Assembly: GCA_046295215.1 (NCBI GenBank)
Contig: JBKBNP010000007.1
Location: forward strand, 1 to 64,000
Reading direction: 5' to 3'
DNA length: 64,000 nt
Source of the DNA: Szabonella sp046295215
Lineage (GTDB): Bacteria > Pseudomonadota > Alphaproteobacteria > Rhodobacterales > Rhodobacteraceae
Part shown: in pieces, positions 52,940-61,202 of the stretch
Layout of the letters: every line of letters begins with the position of its first letter
How positions within the stretch are numbered: the stretch's first letter is position 1
The notes under the pieces: generated by a model
What the model was told of the DNA's origin: nothing
Seen by the model: only the letters and a program-made list of their open reading frames with translations
Database searches by the model: none
Made by a program: the position numbers and the translations under genes

Positions 52940-53917
52940 ATGAAAAAAATCGAACTTCACCTGCATCTGGAAGGGGCGGCGCCTGCGGCCTTCATCCGGG
53001 GACTTGCCAAGGAAAAACATATCAGTATCGGCGGTATCTTTGATGAGGCAGGAAACTATGCTTTTGACGATTTCTGGCATTTCCTCAAAGTTTATGAGGC
53101 GGCCACCTCGGTTCTGACACGGCCCGAGGATTATGCCCGGCTGACCCAGGCCGTGCTGGAACAATCCGCCGAATGCGGGGTGGTCTATTCGGAATGTTTC
53201 CTCTCACCGGATTTTTGCGGCGGCCGCGATCTGGGGGCGTGGCGCGAATATCTGCACGCGATCCGCGAGGAGGCCGCGCGGGCGGAGCGCGATCTGGGGC
53301 TCACGCTGCGCGGCATCGTCACCTGCATCCGCCATTTCGGCCCCGACAAGGCGCGGCAGGCTGCCCTTTGCGCGGCGGAAACGGCAGGGGATTTCATCAC
53401 CGGATTCGGCATAGCGGGGGATGAAACCGCAGGCAAGCCCGTCGATTTCGCATGGTCCTTCGACATGGCGCGCGAGGCGGGGCTGCGGCTGACCGCCCAT
53501 GCCGGGGAATGGGGCGGGCCGGAGTCGGTCCGCGACACGCTGCGCGACCTGCGGGTGGACCGGATCGGCCATGGCGTGCGCGCCATCGAGGATCTGGCAC
53601 TGGTCGATGAACTGGCCGAGGCGGGCGTGGTGCTGGAGGTCTGCCCGGGGTCGAACATCGCGCTCGGGCTGTATCCCGACTGGCGGGCGCATCCGATCCG
53701 CGAGCTTTATCAACGCGGTGTGAAGGTCACTGTCTCCACCGACGACCCGCCGTTCTTCCGCACCACGATGCGCCACGAGTTCGACCGGCTGCACGCGGTT
53801 TTCGACGGGGATGACGCCGTGCTGGCCGCGATCAACCGCAACGCGCTTGACGCGGCCTTCTGCGATGCCGATACCCGAAGCCGGATCGCGAAACTGCTGG
53901 AGGCTGACCATGCTTGA
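52940..53917 (+). CDS. add: Adenosine deaminase
   Basis: A 325-residue zinc TIM-barrel deaminase. The metal ligands appear as ELHLHLEGA (HxH), in TAHAGE (His and catalytic Glu), in DRIGHGVRA, and in VSTDDPPFF (Asp pair). It converts adenosine or deoxyadenosine to inosine. The family also contains adenine deaminases and other variants, so substrate preference is inferred from the operon. Its last eight bases overlap the upp start. Confidence 0.88.
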   Translation: MKKIELHLHLEGAAPAAFIRGLAKEKHISIGGIFDEAGNYAFDDFWHFLKVYEAATSVLTRPEDYARLTQAVLEQSAECGVVYSECFLSPDFCGGRDLGAWREYLHAIREEAARAERDLGLTLRGIVTCIRHFGPDKARQAALCAAETAGDFITGFGIAGDETAGKPVDFAWSFDMAREAGLRLTAHAGEWGGPESVRDTLRDLRVDRIGHGVRAIEDLALVDELAEAGVVLEVCPGSNIALGLYPDWRAHPIRELYQRGVKVTVSTDDPPFFRTTMRHEFDRLHAVFDGDDAVLAAINRNALDAAFCDADTRSRIAKLLEADHA

Positions 53918-54542
53918 CCATCTGACCGTCGTCAAACACCCGCTGGTGCAGCACAAGCTGAGCCTGATGCGCGACAAGGACACCTCCACCGCAAGTTTCC
54001 GGCGTCTGTTGCGCGAGATCAGCCTGCTTCTGGCCTATGAGGTCACGCGCGAACTGGACATGACCACGATGCGGATCGAAACCCCGCTGGAACCGATGGA
54101 TGCCCCGGTGCTGGAGGGCAAGAAACTGGCGCTGATTTCCATTCTGCGGGCGGGCAACGGGCTGCTGGACGGTATTCTGGAACTTATCCCAGCGGCGCGG
54201 GTGGGTTTTGTCGGGCTCTACCGCGACCCCGAAACGCTGCAACCCGTGCAATATTATTGCAAGGTTCCCGACGCGCTGGACAGCCGCATGAGCATCGTCG
54301 TCGATCCCATGCTGGCGACGGGCAATTCCTCGGTTGCGGCAATTGATCTTCTGAAGGAACGCGGGGCGGTGAATATCCGGTTTCTCTGCCTTCTGGCGGC
54401 ACCAGAAGGGGTTGCACGCATGAAGGCGGCGCACCCGGATGTGCCGATCGTGACAGCTTCGCTCGATAGTCATTTGAACGATCACGGATATATCGTTCCG
54501 GGGCTAGGGGATGCGGGTGACCGGATGTTTGGCACAAAATAG
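53910..54542 (+). CDS. upp: Uracil phosphoribosyltransferase
   Basis: A 210-residue PRTase joining uracil and PRPP to UMP. It has the PRPP-binding motif VVDPMLATGNSSVAAI, the RAGNGLLDG strand and the uracil-binding C-terminal HGYIVPGLGDAGDR. Together with Cdd and DeoA it recovers the base released from cytidine or uridine nucleosides. ATG 53910 overlaps the add stop by eight bases and family similarity begins at the first residue. It closes the salvage operon. Confidence 0.95.
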   Translation: MLDHLTVVKHPLVQHKLSLMRDKDTSTASFRRLLREISLLLAYEVTRELDMTTMRIETPLEPMDAPVLEGKKLALISILRAGNGLLDGILELIPAARVGFVGLYRDPETLQPVQYYCKVPDALDSRMSIVVDPMLATGNSSVAAIDLLKERGAVNIRFLCLLAAPEGVARMKAAHPDVPIVTASLDSHLNDHGYIVPGLGDAGDRMFGTK

Positions 54543-54610
54543 CGGGTTTTTATCCTTTACTCGGAAACAATACTGACTCATTATCCTCCGACGCTACATG
54601 GGGGTAGTCG

Positions 54611-55870
54611 ATGTTTGTCAGGGGTCTTTTGACCACCGCTGCCACGGTGTGTCTGTTTGCAACGATGGTTCCGGCGCAGGGTGCGCCGCGTCCGGCCGAA
54701 TTGCCGCCAGCCAGCTTCAAGGGTCAGCAATATGTGGACAGCCGGGGCTGCGTGTTCCTGCGCGCCGGGATCGGCGGTCAGGTGAACTGGGTCGCGCGCC
54801 TGTCGCGGGACCGCAAGCCGCTCTGTGGCCAAACCCCCTCCGGACGCCCCGTCGCGGTTGCCGCTGCGCCTGTGTCGCCCGCCATCGCGCCCCCGGCCGC
54901 GCCGCGCGTGCAGCAGCCTGCGGTTTCGCCCGGTCCGCGCGCCACCGGACGTCCGATGGATACGGTTGCGAGCCTGCAAACCCCGCCCACGATCCGCAAT
55001 GCGCAGGCAAGGTCGGGTGTGGACAACAGCCGCTATGTGCCGGCGGCCCCGGTCGCCAATCGCGTTGCCGTCGCGCCGCCTCCCGCAGCGGCCCGCGCCA
55101 CGCCCGGTTGCCCTGCCGGTTCGCCCCATGGCAAGCGGGCACGGCTGGCCGACGGACGGACATCCCTGTTTTGTTCGGCGGATCCGAATTTCAATCTCGA
55201 TGCGGCCGTCGCGCGCGTCAATGCAGAGCGTGCGCCAGCCCCGGTTGCCGCCGCCCCTGTGGGACGCGCCGCCGCCGGATATGCCTGTCCCGCCGAGGCA
55301 CCTGTTGCCCGCCGCTATGCGCTGGCATCGGGTGGATCGACGGTGATGTGTTCGGATGCGGGGGGGGCGCTTGCCTCGCTCAGTGTGCCGCTGTCGCTGG
55401 GGGCTGCGAGCTTTGCAACGCAGGAGGCGCCCCTGCCCAAAGGCTACAAACGCGCCTGGACGGATGACCGGCTGAACCCGCGCCGGGGGCAGGGAACGGC
55501 GCAAGGACAGGCCGCGCAGGACCGCGTCTGGACGCGCGAGACGCCAGCAAGGCTGGTTTCCGAAACGGACCGGAGGGTCGTTCCGCACCAGAAAACGCGG
55601 GCGATGGTCGCGACCATCAATGCACCGCGTGCGGCCATTGTCGGGCAGGCTGCGAAATTCTATTCGGTGCAGGTCGGAAGCTTTGGCGTGCCCGAAAATG
55701 CCAGGGCGACCGCCAACCGGCTTGCGGGGATGGGGCTGCCGGTCACTGTGGCGAAAGGCGGCAAGTTGCAGACCGTCCACCTCGGTCCCTTCGCCTCTCC
55801 GGATGCGGCGCGGCAGGCGCTTTCGGTGGCGCAGCGTGCGGGCTTCGGGGATGCGTTCATCCGGCAGTGA
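54611..55870 (+). CDS. SPOR-domain envelope protein
   Basis: A 419-residue secreted protein. A signal peptide covers about residues 1-25. A cysteine-bounded module follows (C47 to C72, DSRGC...RKPLC) that resembles those of the OmpA-like/lipoprotein pair at 5.3-6.3 kb. A long alanine/proline-rich linker contains two related short cysteine modules (CPAGSPHGKRARLADG...FCS and CPAEAPVARRYALASGG..MCS). The C terminus (about 340-419) is a SPOR domain (FYSVQVGSFGVPENA...), which binds denuded septal peptidoglycan. A role at the division site is likely from the domain. It is preceded by 68 bases, probably its own promoter. Confidence 0.85.
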   Translation: MFVRGLLTTAATVCLFATMVPAQGAPRPAELPPASFKGQQYVDSRGCVFLRAGIGGQVNWVARLSRDRKPLCGQTPSGRPVAVAAAPVSPAIAPPAAPRVQQPAVSPGPRATGRPMDTVASLQTPPTIRNAQARSGVDNSRYVPAAPVANRVAVAPPPAAARATPGCPAGSPHGKRARLADGRTSLFCSADPNFNLDAAVARVNAERAPAPVAAAPVGRAAAGYACPAEAPVARRYALASGGSTVMCSDAGGALASLSVPLSLGAASFATQEAPLPKGYKRAWTDDRLNPRRGQGTAQGQAAQDRVWTRETPARLVSETDRRVVPHQKTRAMVATINAPRAAIVGQAAKFYSVQVGSFGVPENARATANRLAGMGLPVTVAKGGKLQTVHLGPFASPDAARQALSVAQRAGFGDAFIRQ

Positions 55871-55929
55871 ATTATCCGACGCCCCTGATGCGGGGCGTCC
55901 GGCAAGAAGTCGGGCAGGAACCAGACTCG

Positions 55930-55958
55930 CACCCTCGCCATTGGCGGGGGTGTCTTTC
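55930..55958 (+). terminator. Probable terminator between converging genes
   Basis: A 10-bp stem CACCCTCGCC/GGCGGGGGTG (one G-U pair) with a 3-base loop is followed by TCTTTCTG. It lies between the SPOR-domain gene and the converging M48-like gene. A second GC stem without T-run (GACGCCCC/GGGGCGTC, 55878-55899) precedes it. Confidence 0.6.
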
Positions 55959-55969
55959 TGTCGGAGGTG

Positions 55970-56986
55970 TCAGCCCGAACAGATGTCCTGCAGGCTGACC
56001 CAATCCTCATCGGTCATCAGGGGGGGCGGGACGACGCCCTCGAACGGGTCGCTGTCGATCAGGTCGCGCAGCCGGTCGCCCGAGGCGGCCATTCCCTGAG
56101 CGTAGGGCGTCGAAGCGATGCCCGCCGCCTCGAACCCTGCCAGCAGCAGCGAAACCGGCGGATGGGCGGTCGGGGCGGAGATGCGTTTTTCGGCATAGCC
56201 GGAAATCGCATCGGGCGGCAGAACGCCGCTGGTCAGGAGCCGGAGGGTCGCCACGCTGCCGGCATGGCGCAGGATCGGCAGCATCGGATCCGCGATCCGC
56301 GCGGCAAGGGTTTCCGCCAGCGCGAAACCGGCTGCCATGTCCGGCCCGTCCTGTTCGGCGAGCAGGGATTGCGGCAGGGCGACCACGGGGCCGGGCAGGT
56401 GGATCGGATGCGCAAGCCCCTCGCGCAGCACCACAATGCGCGGGGCAGGGTCGGCAAGGCGCAGCGCCAGCCGCGACAGCGCCTGTGTGCCGCGACGGCC
56501 TGCGCAGGGCTGCCCTGTCAGACGGGACATGTCCGCCAGCGCCAGCCGCCCGATTTCAACCCGGGTGGCATCCGGCAGGACGGACGCCGTATGCGTGGCC
56601 AGCGCCTCGGGCAGAAAGACCACGCCCAGCAAAACGATCCCGGCCGCCATCGTGCCGAGGATGCCGTTGCGCAGACGCCCGGGATGGGGGCGCGCGGATT
56701 CCAATGCGGAATGAACCGTCCGAAGCGCGGCAATCATCTCCGGATCCTCGATTTCCAGTTCCTCGCCGTCTTCGAGGCCGGGGGCGAAAATCGCGGGGAG
56801 CTTGTCCGGGTTGCGCCGGATCACTGCCGGAAGCGACCAATGCGACAGCGCGGTTTCCTGCTTGGGGTCGCTGAGAACGAGCGAGGAATCCCCCAGATTG
56901 ACGATAACCTCGCGCCGCTGGCCAAGCGGATCGGCCCGCCAGAGGCCGGTGCATTCAAGTTTCCGGTATTTTTTCAGCGCCGTCAT
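55970..56986 (-). CDS. Membrane protein resembling a degenerate M48 peptidase
   Basis: A 338-residue protein with one clear membrane span (about residues 104-128, ILGTMAAGIVLLGVVFLPEALA) between a polar N-terminal region and a long C-terminal part. Residues 170-240 read like the M48 zincin core (HPIHLPGPVVALPQSLLAEQ, then an acidic helix). Where HExxH is expected the sequence is ALAETLAAR, so the zinc site is missing. I therefore call it a probable inactive relative. The start ATG 56986 is preferred over the upstream GTG region. It converges with the SPOR-domain gene. The homology is my inference. Confidence 0.55.
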   Translation of the reverse strand: MTALKKYRKLECTGLWRADPLGQRREVIVNLGDSSLVLSDPKQETALSHWSLPAVIRRNPDKLPAIFAPGLEDGEELEIEDPEMIAALRTVHSALESARPHPGRLRNGILGTMAAGIVLLGVVFLPEALATHTASVLPDATRVEIGRLALADMSRLTGQPCAGRRGTQALSRLALRLADPAPRIVVLREGLAHPIHLPGPVVALPQSLLAEQDGPDMAAGFALAETLAARIADPMLPILRHAGSVATLRLLTSGVLPPDAISGYAEKRISAPTAHPPVSLLLAGFEAAGIASTPYAQGMAASGDRLRDLIDSDPFEGVVPPPLMTDEDWVSLQDICSG

Positions 56987-57091
56987 CTGCCCGTGCGGCC
57001 TTGTATGCTGCCTCTGCCTCTGACGATAGCCGAGCCTGCGCCTCCGCACAATCGTTTGGGCCGGTCGCCCCTTGCACAGGCCCTTGCAGCA

Positions 57092-58723
57092 TCAGGGCGT
57101 CAGCGCCCGGGCGCGGTCGCGCAATTCGAACTTCTGGATCTTGCCGGTGGCGGTCTTGGGCAATTCCCCGAAGATCACGGATTTCGGGGTCTTGAAGCCC
57201 GCCAGCCGGGTGCGGGCAAAGGCGATCAGGTCCGCCTCGGTCGCCGCGGCTCCGGGTTTCAGTTCGACAAAGGCGCAGGGCACCTCGCCCCATTTGTCGT
57301 CCGGTTTCGCGACCACCGCGCAAAGCAGCACCGCCGGGTGGTGCATCAGCACGCCTTCCACCTCGACCGAGCTGACATTCTCGCCGCCCGAGATGATGAT
57401 GTCCTTGGCCCGATCGGTGATCTTGATATAGCCATCCGGGTGCTGGAAGGCGACATCGCCGGAATGGAACCAGCCGCCGCGGAACGCCTCTGCCGTGGCC
57501 TCGGGGTTCTTGTAATAGCCTTTCATCACCGTATTGCCGCGCAGCATGATCTCGCCGGGCGTTTCACCGTCGCGGGGCACCGGCCGCATCTCGGCATCCA
57601 TCACCACAGCCTCCCCTGCCATCGGCTGCACAACCCCGGTGCGGGCCTTGATCGCGGCGCGGTCGGGTTCGGGCAGGTCGTCCCAGGCGTCGTCCCACAG
57701 GCATTCGGTGATATGGCCGTAGGTTTCGGTCAGCCCGTAGACCTGTGTGACGTTGAACCCCAAGGGCTCGATTGCGGCCAGCGTGGCGGCAGGGGGCGGG
57801 GCACCGGCGGTAAAGACCTGCACTTTATGGGAAAAGTCGCGCCGGTCCTCGGGGCGGGCATGGATGATCGTGTTCAGCACGATGGGCGCGCCGCCGAAAT
57901 GGGTGATGCCTTCCTCGGCAATGGCGGCATAGATATTGGCCGCCGTGATGTCGCGGCAGCAGACCAGCGTGCCCCCCAGAAGCGGCATCATCCAGGTGTG
58001 GCACCAGCCGTTGCAATGGAACAGCGGCACGATGGTCAGATAGCGCGGATACATCGTCAGCCCCCAGCTGACCACTGTGCCCATGGTGTTCAGGAACGCG
58101 CCGCGATGGTGGCAGACCACGCCCTTGGGGCGTCCGGTCGTGCCGGAGGTGTAATTGAGCGCGATGCTTTCCCATTCATCCTGCGGCATCAGCCAGCCAA
58201 AGGCGGCATCCCCTTCGGCCAGCAGGGCCTCGTAGGCGAGTTCGGTGCCGCTGGCGGGATGGCCCGCCTGCGGATCGGCAACCTCGACCAGCAGGGGGGG
58301 CGGCGTGTCCATCATGCCGAAGGCCACGCGCGCAAGCGGCAGCAGGCCAGTGTCGCACAGGAGAACCCGCGCGCCGCCATGGCCGAGGATATAGGCGACC
58401 GTATCGGCATCGAGCCGCGTGTTGATCGTGTTCAGCACCGCGCCACAGGCGGGCACCCCGAAATGCGCCTCTGCCTGCGCGGGCACATTGGGCAGCAGCG
58501 TGGCCACCACATCCCCGGGCCGCACGCCCCGGCCCGCCAGCGCCGAGGCAAGACGGCTGACCCGGGCGTGATAATCGCGATAGCTGCGGCGGAGCGGGCC
58601 GTAAACCAGTGCGCAGCGGTCGGGGAAAACATCCATGGCGCGGGCCAGATGGACCAGCGGCGTCAGCGCCACATGATTGGCGGCACAGCGCTCCAGTCCG
58701 GTTTCATCGGCCAGCCATCCCAT
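57092..58723 (-). CDS. AMP-forming acyl-CoA synthetase
   Basis: A 543-residue ligase of the medium-chain/DmdB-like group. The ATP signature is YTSGTTGRPKGVVCHHRG, followed by QVYGLTETYGHITEC, WFHSGDVAFQHPDGYIKITDRAKD and the catalytic lysine in LPKTATGKIQKFELR. Rhodobacterales carry several such enzymes, including methylmercaptopropionyl-CoA ligase (DmdB) of DMSP breakdown, and this one could be one of them. No other dmd gene is near, so I give no symbol. It is transcribed away from the DMT transporter gene. Confidence 0.85.
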   Translation of the reverse strand: MGWLADETGLERCAANHVALTPLVHLARAMDVFPDRCALVYGPLRRSYRDYHARVSRLASALAGRGVRPGDVVATLLPNVPAQAEAHFGVPACGAVLNTINTRLDADTVAYILGHGGARVLLCDTGLLPLARVAFGMMDTPPPLLVEVADPQAGHPASGTELAYEALLAEGDAAFGWLMPQDEWESIALNYTSGTTGRPKGVVCHHRGAFLNTMGTVVSWGLTMYPRYLTIVPLFHCNGWCHTWMMPLLGGTLVCCRDITAANIYAAIAEEGITHFGGAPIVLNTIIHARPEDRRDFSHKVQVFTAGAPPPAATLAAIEPLGFNVTQVYGLTETYGHITECLWDDAWDDLPEPDRAAIKARTGVVQPMAGEAVVMDAEMRPVPRDGETPGEIMLRGNTVMKGYYKNPEATAEAFRGGWFHSGDVAFQHPDGYIKITDRAKDIIISGGENVSSVEVEGVLMHHPAVLLCAVVAKPDDKWGEVPCAFVELKPGAAATEADLIAFARTRLAGFKTPKSVIFGELPKTATGKIQKFELRDRARALTP

Positions 58724-58839
58724 CGCGAGATCCCCCTTGCAAAAGCCTGTAAGGCAGGCTCAATCACCGGGGTGATCTTGGCGACTGTCAGCGGCTTTGG
58801 AAAGAGCCATGCCAGACGTCCCTTTCGGGAAAGACATGA

Positions 58840-59778
58840 ATGACGGCTGCGCCTGACCGGACCCTGACCGCTGCGGTGGCGATCCTGATCTATGCCCTTC
58901 TGATCGGGTTCACCGACAATTTCGTGCGCATCATCGCGATGGAGGCCGGGCTCTGGCAGTTCCATGCGGTGCGGGCAGTCATGGCGCTGGTGCTGCTGAA
59001 ACTCGCAGCACTCGCGGTCGGGCTGGATCTGCGCCCGCTGCGGGTTGGCCCGGTTGTGGCACGGTCGGTCATCCATGCAAGTGCGATGCTGATCTATTTC
59101 GGCTGCCTTGCCTTTCTTCCGGTGGCGCAGGTTGCGGCGGGTCTGTTCACGGCGCCGATCTTCGTGTTGCTGTTCTCGAAATTCATCTATGGCCAGCGGA
59201 TCGGCCCGGTGCGGATCGTGGCTGTGGCTTGCGGCTTTGCGGGGGTGCTGATGCTGCTTGGCACCGAGGCGCTAGAGGGCGCGACCCTGGCCGCCGTGCT
59301 GCCGGTGTTCGCAGGTGCGCTCTATGCCTTCGGCAACATCGCGACGCGGGAATGGTGCGGGGGCGAACGGGCCGAAACCCTGCTTGCGGGGTTCTTCGTG
59401 GCGCTTGGTGTGATGGGGCTGGCGGGCATGGCGGTTCTTGGGCTGATCGCGCCCGATGTGCCTGCGGGGGCGGCTGGTTTCGTGGTGCGTGGTGCGGTCT
59501 GGCCTCCGGCGGAGTTCTATCTGTGGACCTTCGTGCAGGCGGCCGGGTCGCTGCTGGGGGTCGGGCTGATGATAAAGGCCTATCTCATCGCCTCGGCCAG
59601 CCGTGTCTCGATCTTCGAATATGTCATCCTGCCCGCTTCCGCGCTCTGGGGCTGGGTGATCTGGAGCGAGGTTCTGACGGTTCAGGCCTGGATCGGCATG
59701 GCGATGATCGCAGGTGCAGGGGCGATGATCGCGCTGCGCAGCCGTCAGACCGGGTCGGAGGCGCTGCCAACCGCCTGA
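58840..59778 (+). CDS. DMT-superfamily (EamA) transporter
   Basis: A 312-residue inner-membrane protein with about ten hydrophobic spans in two EamA repeats, the second ending in SRVSIFEYVILPASALWGWV. Such permeases export amino acids, metabolites or nucleotides; the substrate is not predictable here. ATG 58840 is the frame-consistent start. Its last 34 bases overlap the end of the converging tdk gene. Confidence 0.85.
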   Translation: MTAAPDRTLTAAVAILIYALLIGFTDNFVRIIAMEAGLWQFHAVRAVMALVLLKLAALAVGLDLRPLRVGPVVARSVIHASAMLIYFGCLAFLPVAQVAAGLFTAPIFVLLFSKFIYGQRIGPVRIVAVACGFAGVLMLLGTEALEGATLAAVLPVFAGALYAFGNIATREWCGGERAETLLAGFFVALGVMGLAGMAVLGLIAPDVPAGAAGFVVRGAVWPPAEFYLWTFVQAAGSLLGVGLMIKAYLIASASRVSIFEYVILPASALWGWVIWSEVLTVQAWIGMAMIAGAGAMIALRSRQTGSEALPTA

Positions 59779-60338
59779 CGCCAGTGCCGCCGACAAAGCG
59801 AGACATAGGTTTCATTGCCACCGATCTGCACCTGTTCGCCGTCCCGCAAGGCCTGTCCGTCGGGGCCGCGCCGGATGACCATCGTGGCCTTCTTGCCGCA
59901 ATGGCAGATGGTGCGGACCTCGCGCATTTCATCCGCCCAGGCCAGCAGCGCGGCGGAGCCGGGAAACAGCTCCCCCCGGAAATCCACGCGCAACCCGTAG
60001 CACATCACCGGCACGCCGAGGTCATCCACCGCGCGCACCAGTTGCCAGACCTGGGCCTTTTCCAGAAACTGCGCCTCGTCGATGAACACACAGGCCAAGG
60101 GCCCCTGCGCCAGACGCGCCTCGATCCGGGCAAAAAGATCCTCGCCGGGGGCGAAGGTGTCCGCTGCCTCGCCGATTCCGATGCGCGATGCGATCCGTGC
60201 GTCGCCCGCGCGATTGTCGAGTTGTGCGGTCAGCAGAAAGGTCTGCATCCCGCCTTCGCGGTAATTGTGCGACGCTTGCAGAAGCGAGGTCGATTTGCCC
60301 GCATTCATTGTCGAATAGTGAAAATAGAGCTTGGCCAT
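59745..60338 (-). CDS. tdk: Thymidine kinase
   Basis: A 197-residue type II thymidine kinase. Walker A is YSTMNAGKST, the metal site is FIDEAQFL, and the lasso zinc ligands lie in CHCGKKA and a later C. The product dTMP complements the salvage enzymes of the cdd-upp operon 5 kb away, though it is a separate unit. The start ATG 60338 is at the family start; the frame continues upstream to 60605 without similarity. Confidence 0.94.
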   Translation of the reverse strand: MAKLYFHYSTMNAGKSTSLLQASHNYREGGMQTFLLTAQLDNRAGDARIASRIGIGEAADTFAPGEDLFARIEARLAQGPLACVFIDEAQFLEKAQVWQLVRAVDDLGVPVMCYGLRVDFRGELFPGSAALLAWADEMREVRTICHCGKKATMVIRRGPDGQALRDGEQVQIGGNETYVSLCRRHWRQAVGSASDPV

Positions 60339-60510
60339 GCCGCCCCTTAAACCGGCCCTCGCCATGTGGCAAGCGCTAGGCCCCTCTGGCGGTGGCCATC
60401 TGCGCCGCGCCGCCGCGCAGCCCTGCCGGGGAGCCTGAAAACCGGGAGGGCAGACAGACCGGACTGCCGGACCCGCTCCCCTCCCGTTACCATTGAAAAT
60501 CCACAAAACT

Positions 60511-60574
60511 GGTCCGTCGAACGACGGGCTTGAACTATCCGCGCCACCCCGCAGGGCCGATGATTCGACGGACC
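60511..60574. promoter_or_regulatory. Long inverted repeat in the tdk / small-protein intergenic region
   Basis: GGTCCGTCGAA (60511-60521) and TTCGACGGACC (60564-60574) are perfect 11-bp inverted copies 42 bases apart. The left arm overlaps a tight palindrome CCGTCG-AA-CGACGG. They lie in the 381-base gap 60339-60719 upstream of the conserved small protein. The rest of the gap shows nothing else I can name. An RNA hairpin or a protein-binding site are both possible. Confidence 0.4.
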
Positions 60575-60719
60575 CCACCCAAACCGGCACAGAGGCACCG
60601 GCCACTCGTAAACGCTGCGGAAGGACCGCAGCCAGAACATGGATGACAAACGGTCATGATTTGATTAATGGGAAACGCCTCGTCCAATTCCCCGATTGTT
60701 TGAAGAAAGTTTATGCCTG

Positions 60720-61175
60720 ATGTCCCTCAAATCCTATCTCAAGAAGCACACCGAAGCGCTGGTCAAGGATGTGGGGATCGAGTCGGCCTGCGATCTGTCG
60801 GGCAAGTCGAAGGCGACGCTGGGGCGCTATTATTCCGATGCCGAGGAACATGACGACCGTTTCATGCCGATCGACGTTGTGGCGTCGATCGAGGCCGGGG
60901 CGTCCTTTCCCTTCGTCACTTCCGCGCTGGCCGATCTGCGCGGAATCACGATGTCCTATGACGGGGAACGGCGCAATTCCACCTCATCGGGGATCAATTC
61001 GGATGTGGTAGCGTTGTCGCAGCGGTTTGCGCAACTGATGGCCGAATACAATCAGGCGATTGCCGACGGCAAGATCTCGATCAACGAGGCCAAGCGCCTG
61101 TTGCGCGAAACCCTTGCGATTCAGCAGGTGCTGCTGGAGATGAAGCTCAATCTGGAAGATGAGGCGCGGCCCTGA
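60720..61175 (+). CDS. Conserved small protein with possible DNA-binding N terminus
   Basis: A 151-residue protein. The N-terminal half (LKKHTEALVKDVGIESACDL, then SGKSKATLGRYYSDAEEHDD) looks like a helix-turn-helix of the phage CII/Cro style. The middle has FMPIDVVASIEAGASFPFVT, and the C-terminal half is helical and charged (RFAQLMAEYNQAIADGKISI, later EAKRLLRETLAIQQVLLEM). I recall similar uncharacterised proteins in Rhodobacterales. It has no membrane span. ATG 60720 was chosen; an upstream TTG in frame adds eight residues. It converges with rhlE. Function is unknown. Confidence 0.6.
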   Translation: MSLKSYLKKHTEALVKDVGIESACDLSGKSKATLGRYYSDAEEHDDRFMPIDVVASIEAGASFPFVTSALADLRGITMSYDGERRNSTSSGINSDVVALSQRFAQLMAEYNQAIADGKISINEAKRLLRETLAIQQVLLEMKLNLEDEARP

Positions 61176-61202
61176 CAGGCCGCTGCCCCGCTTCGGGGTG
61201 GT

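Noticed and set aside
55878..55899. GC stem after the SPOR gene as an intrinsic terminator
   Set aside because: No T-run follows; the next stem at 55930 with TCTTTCTG is a better candidate.
55967..58843. 958-codon plus-strand open frame opposite the M48-like and acyl-CoA synthetase genes
   Set aside because: Glycine/arginine/glutamine-rich shadow; the minus strand shows AMP-ligase signatures in order.
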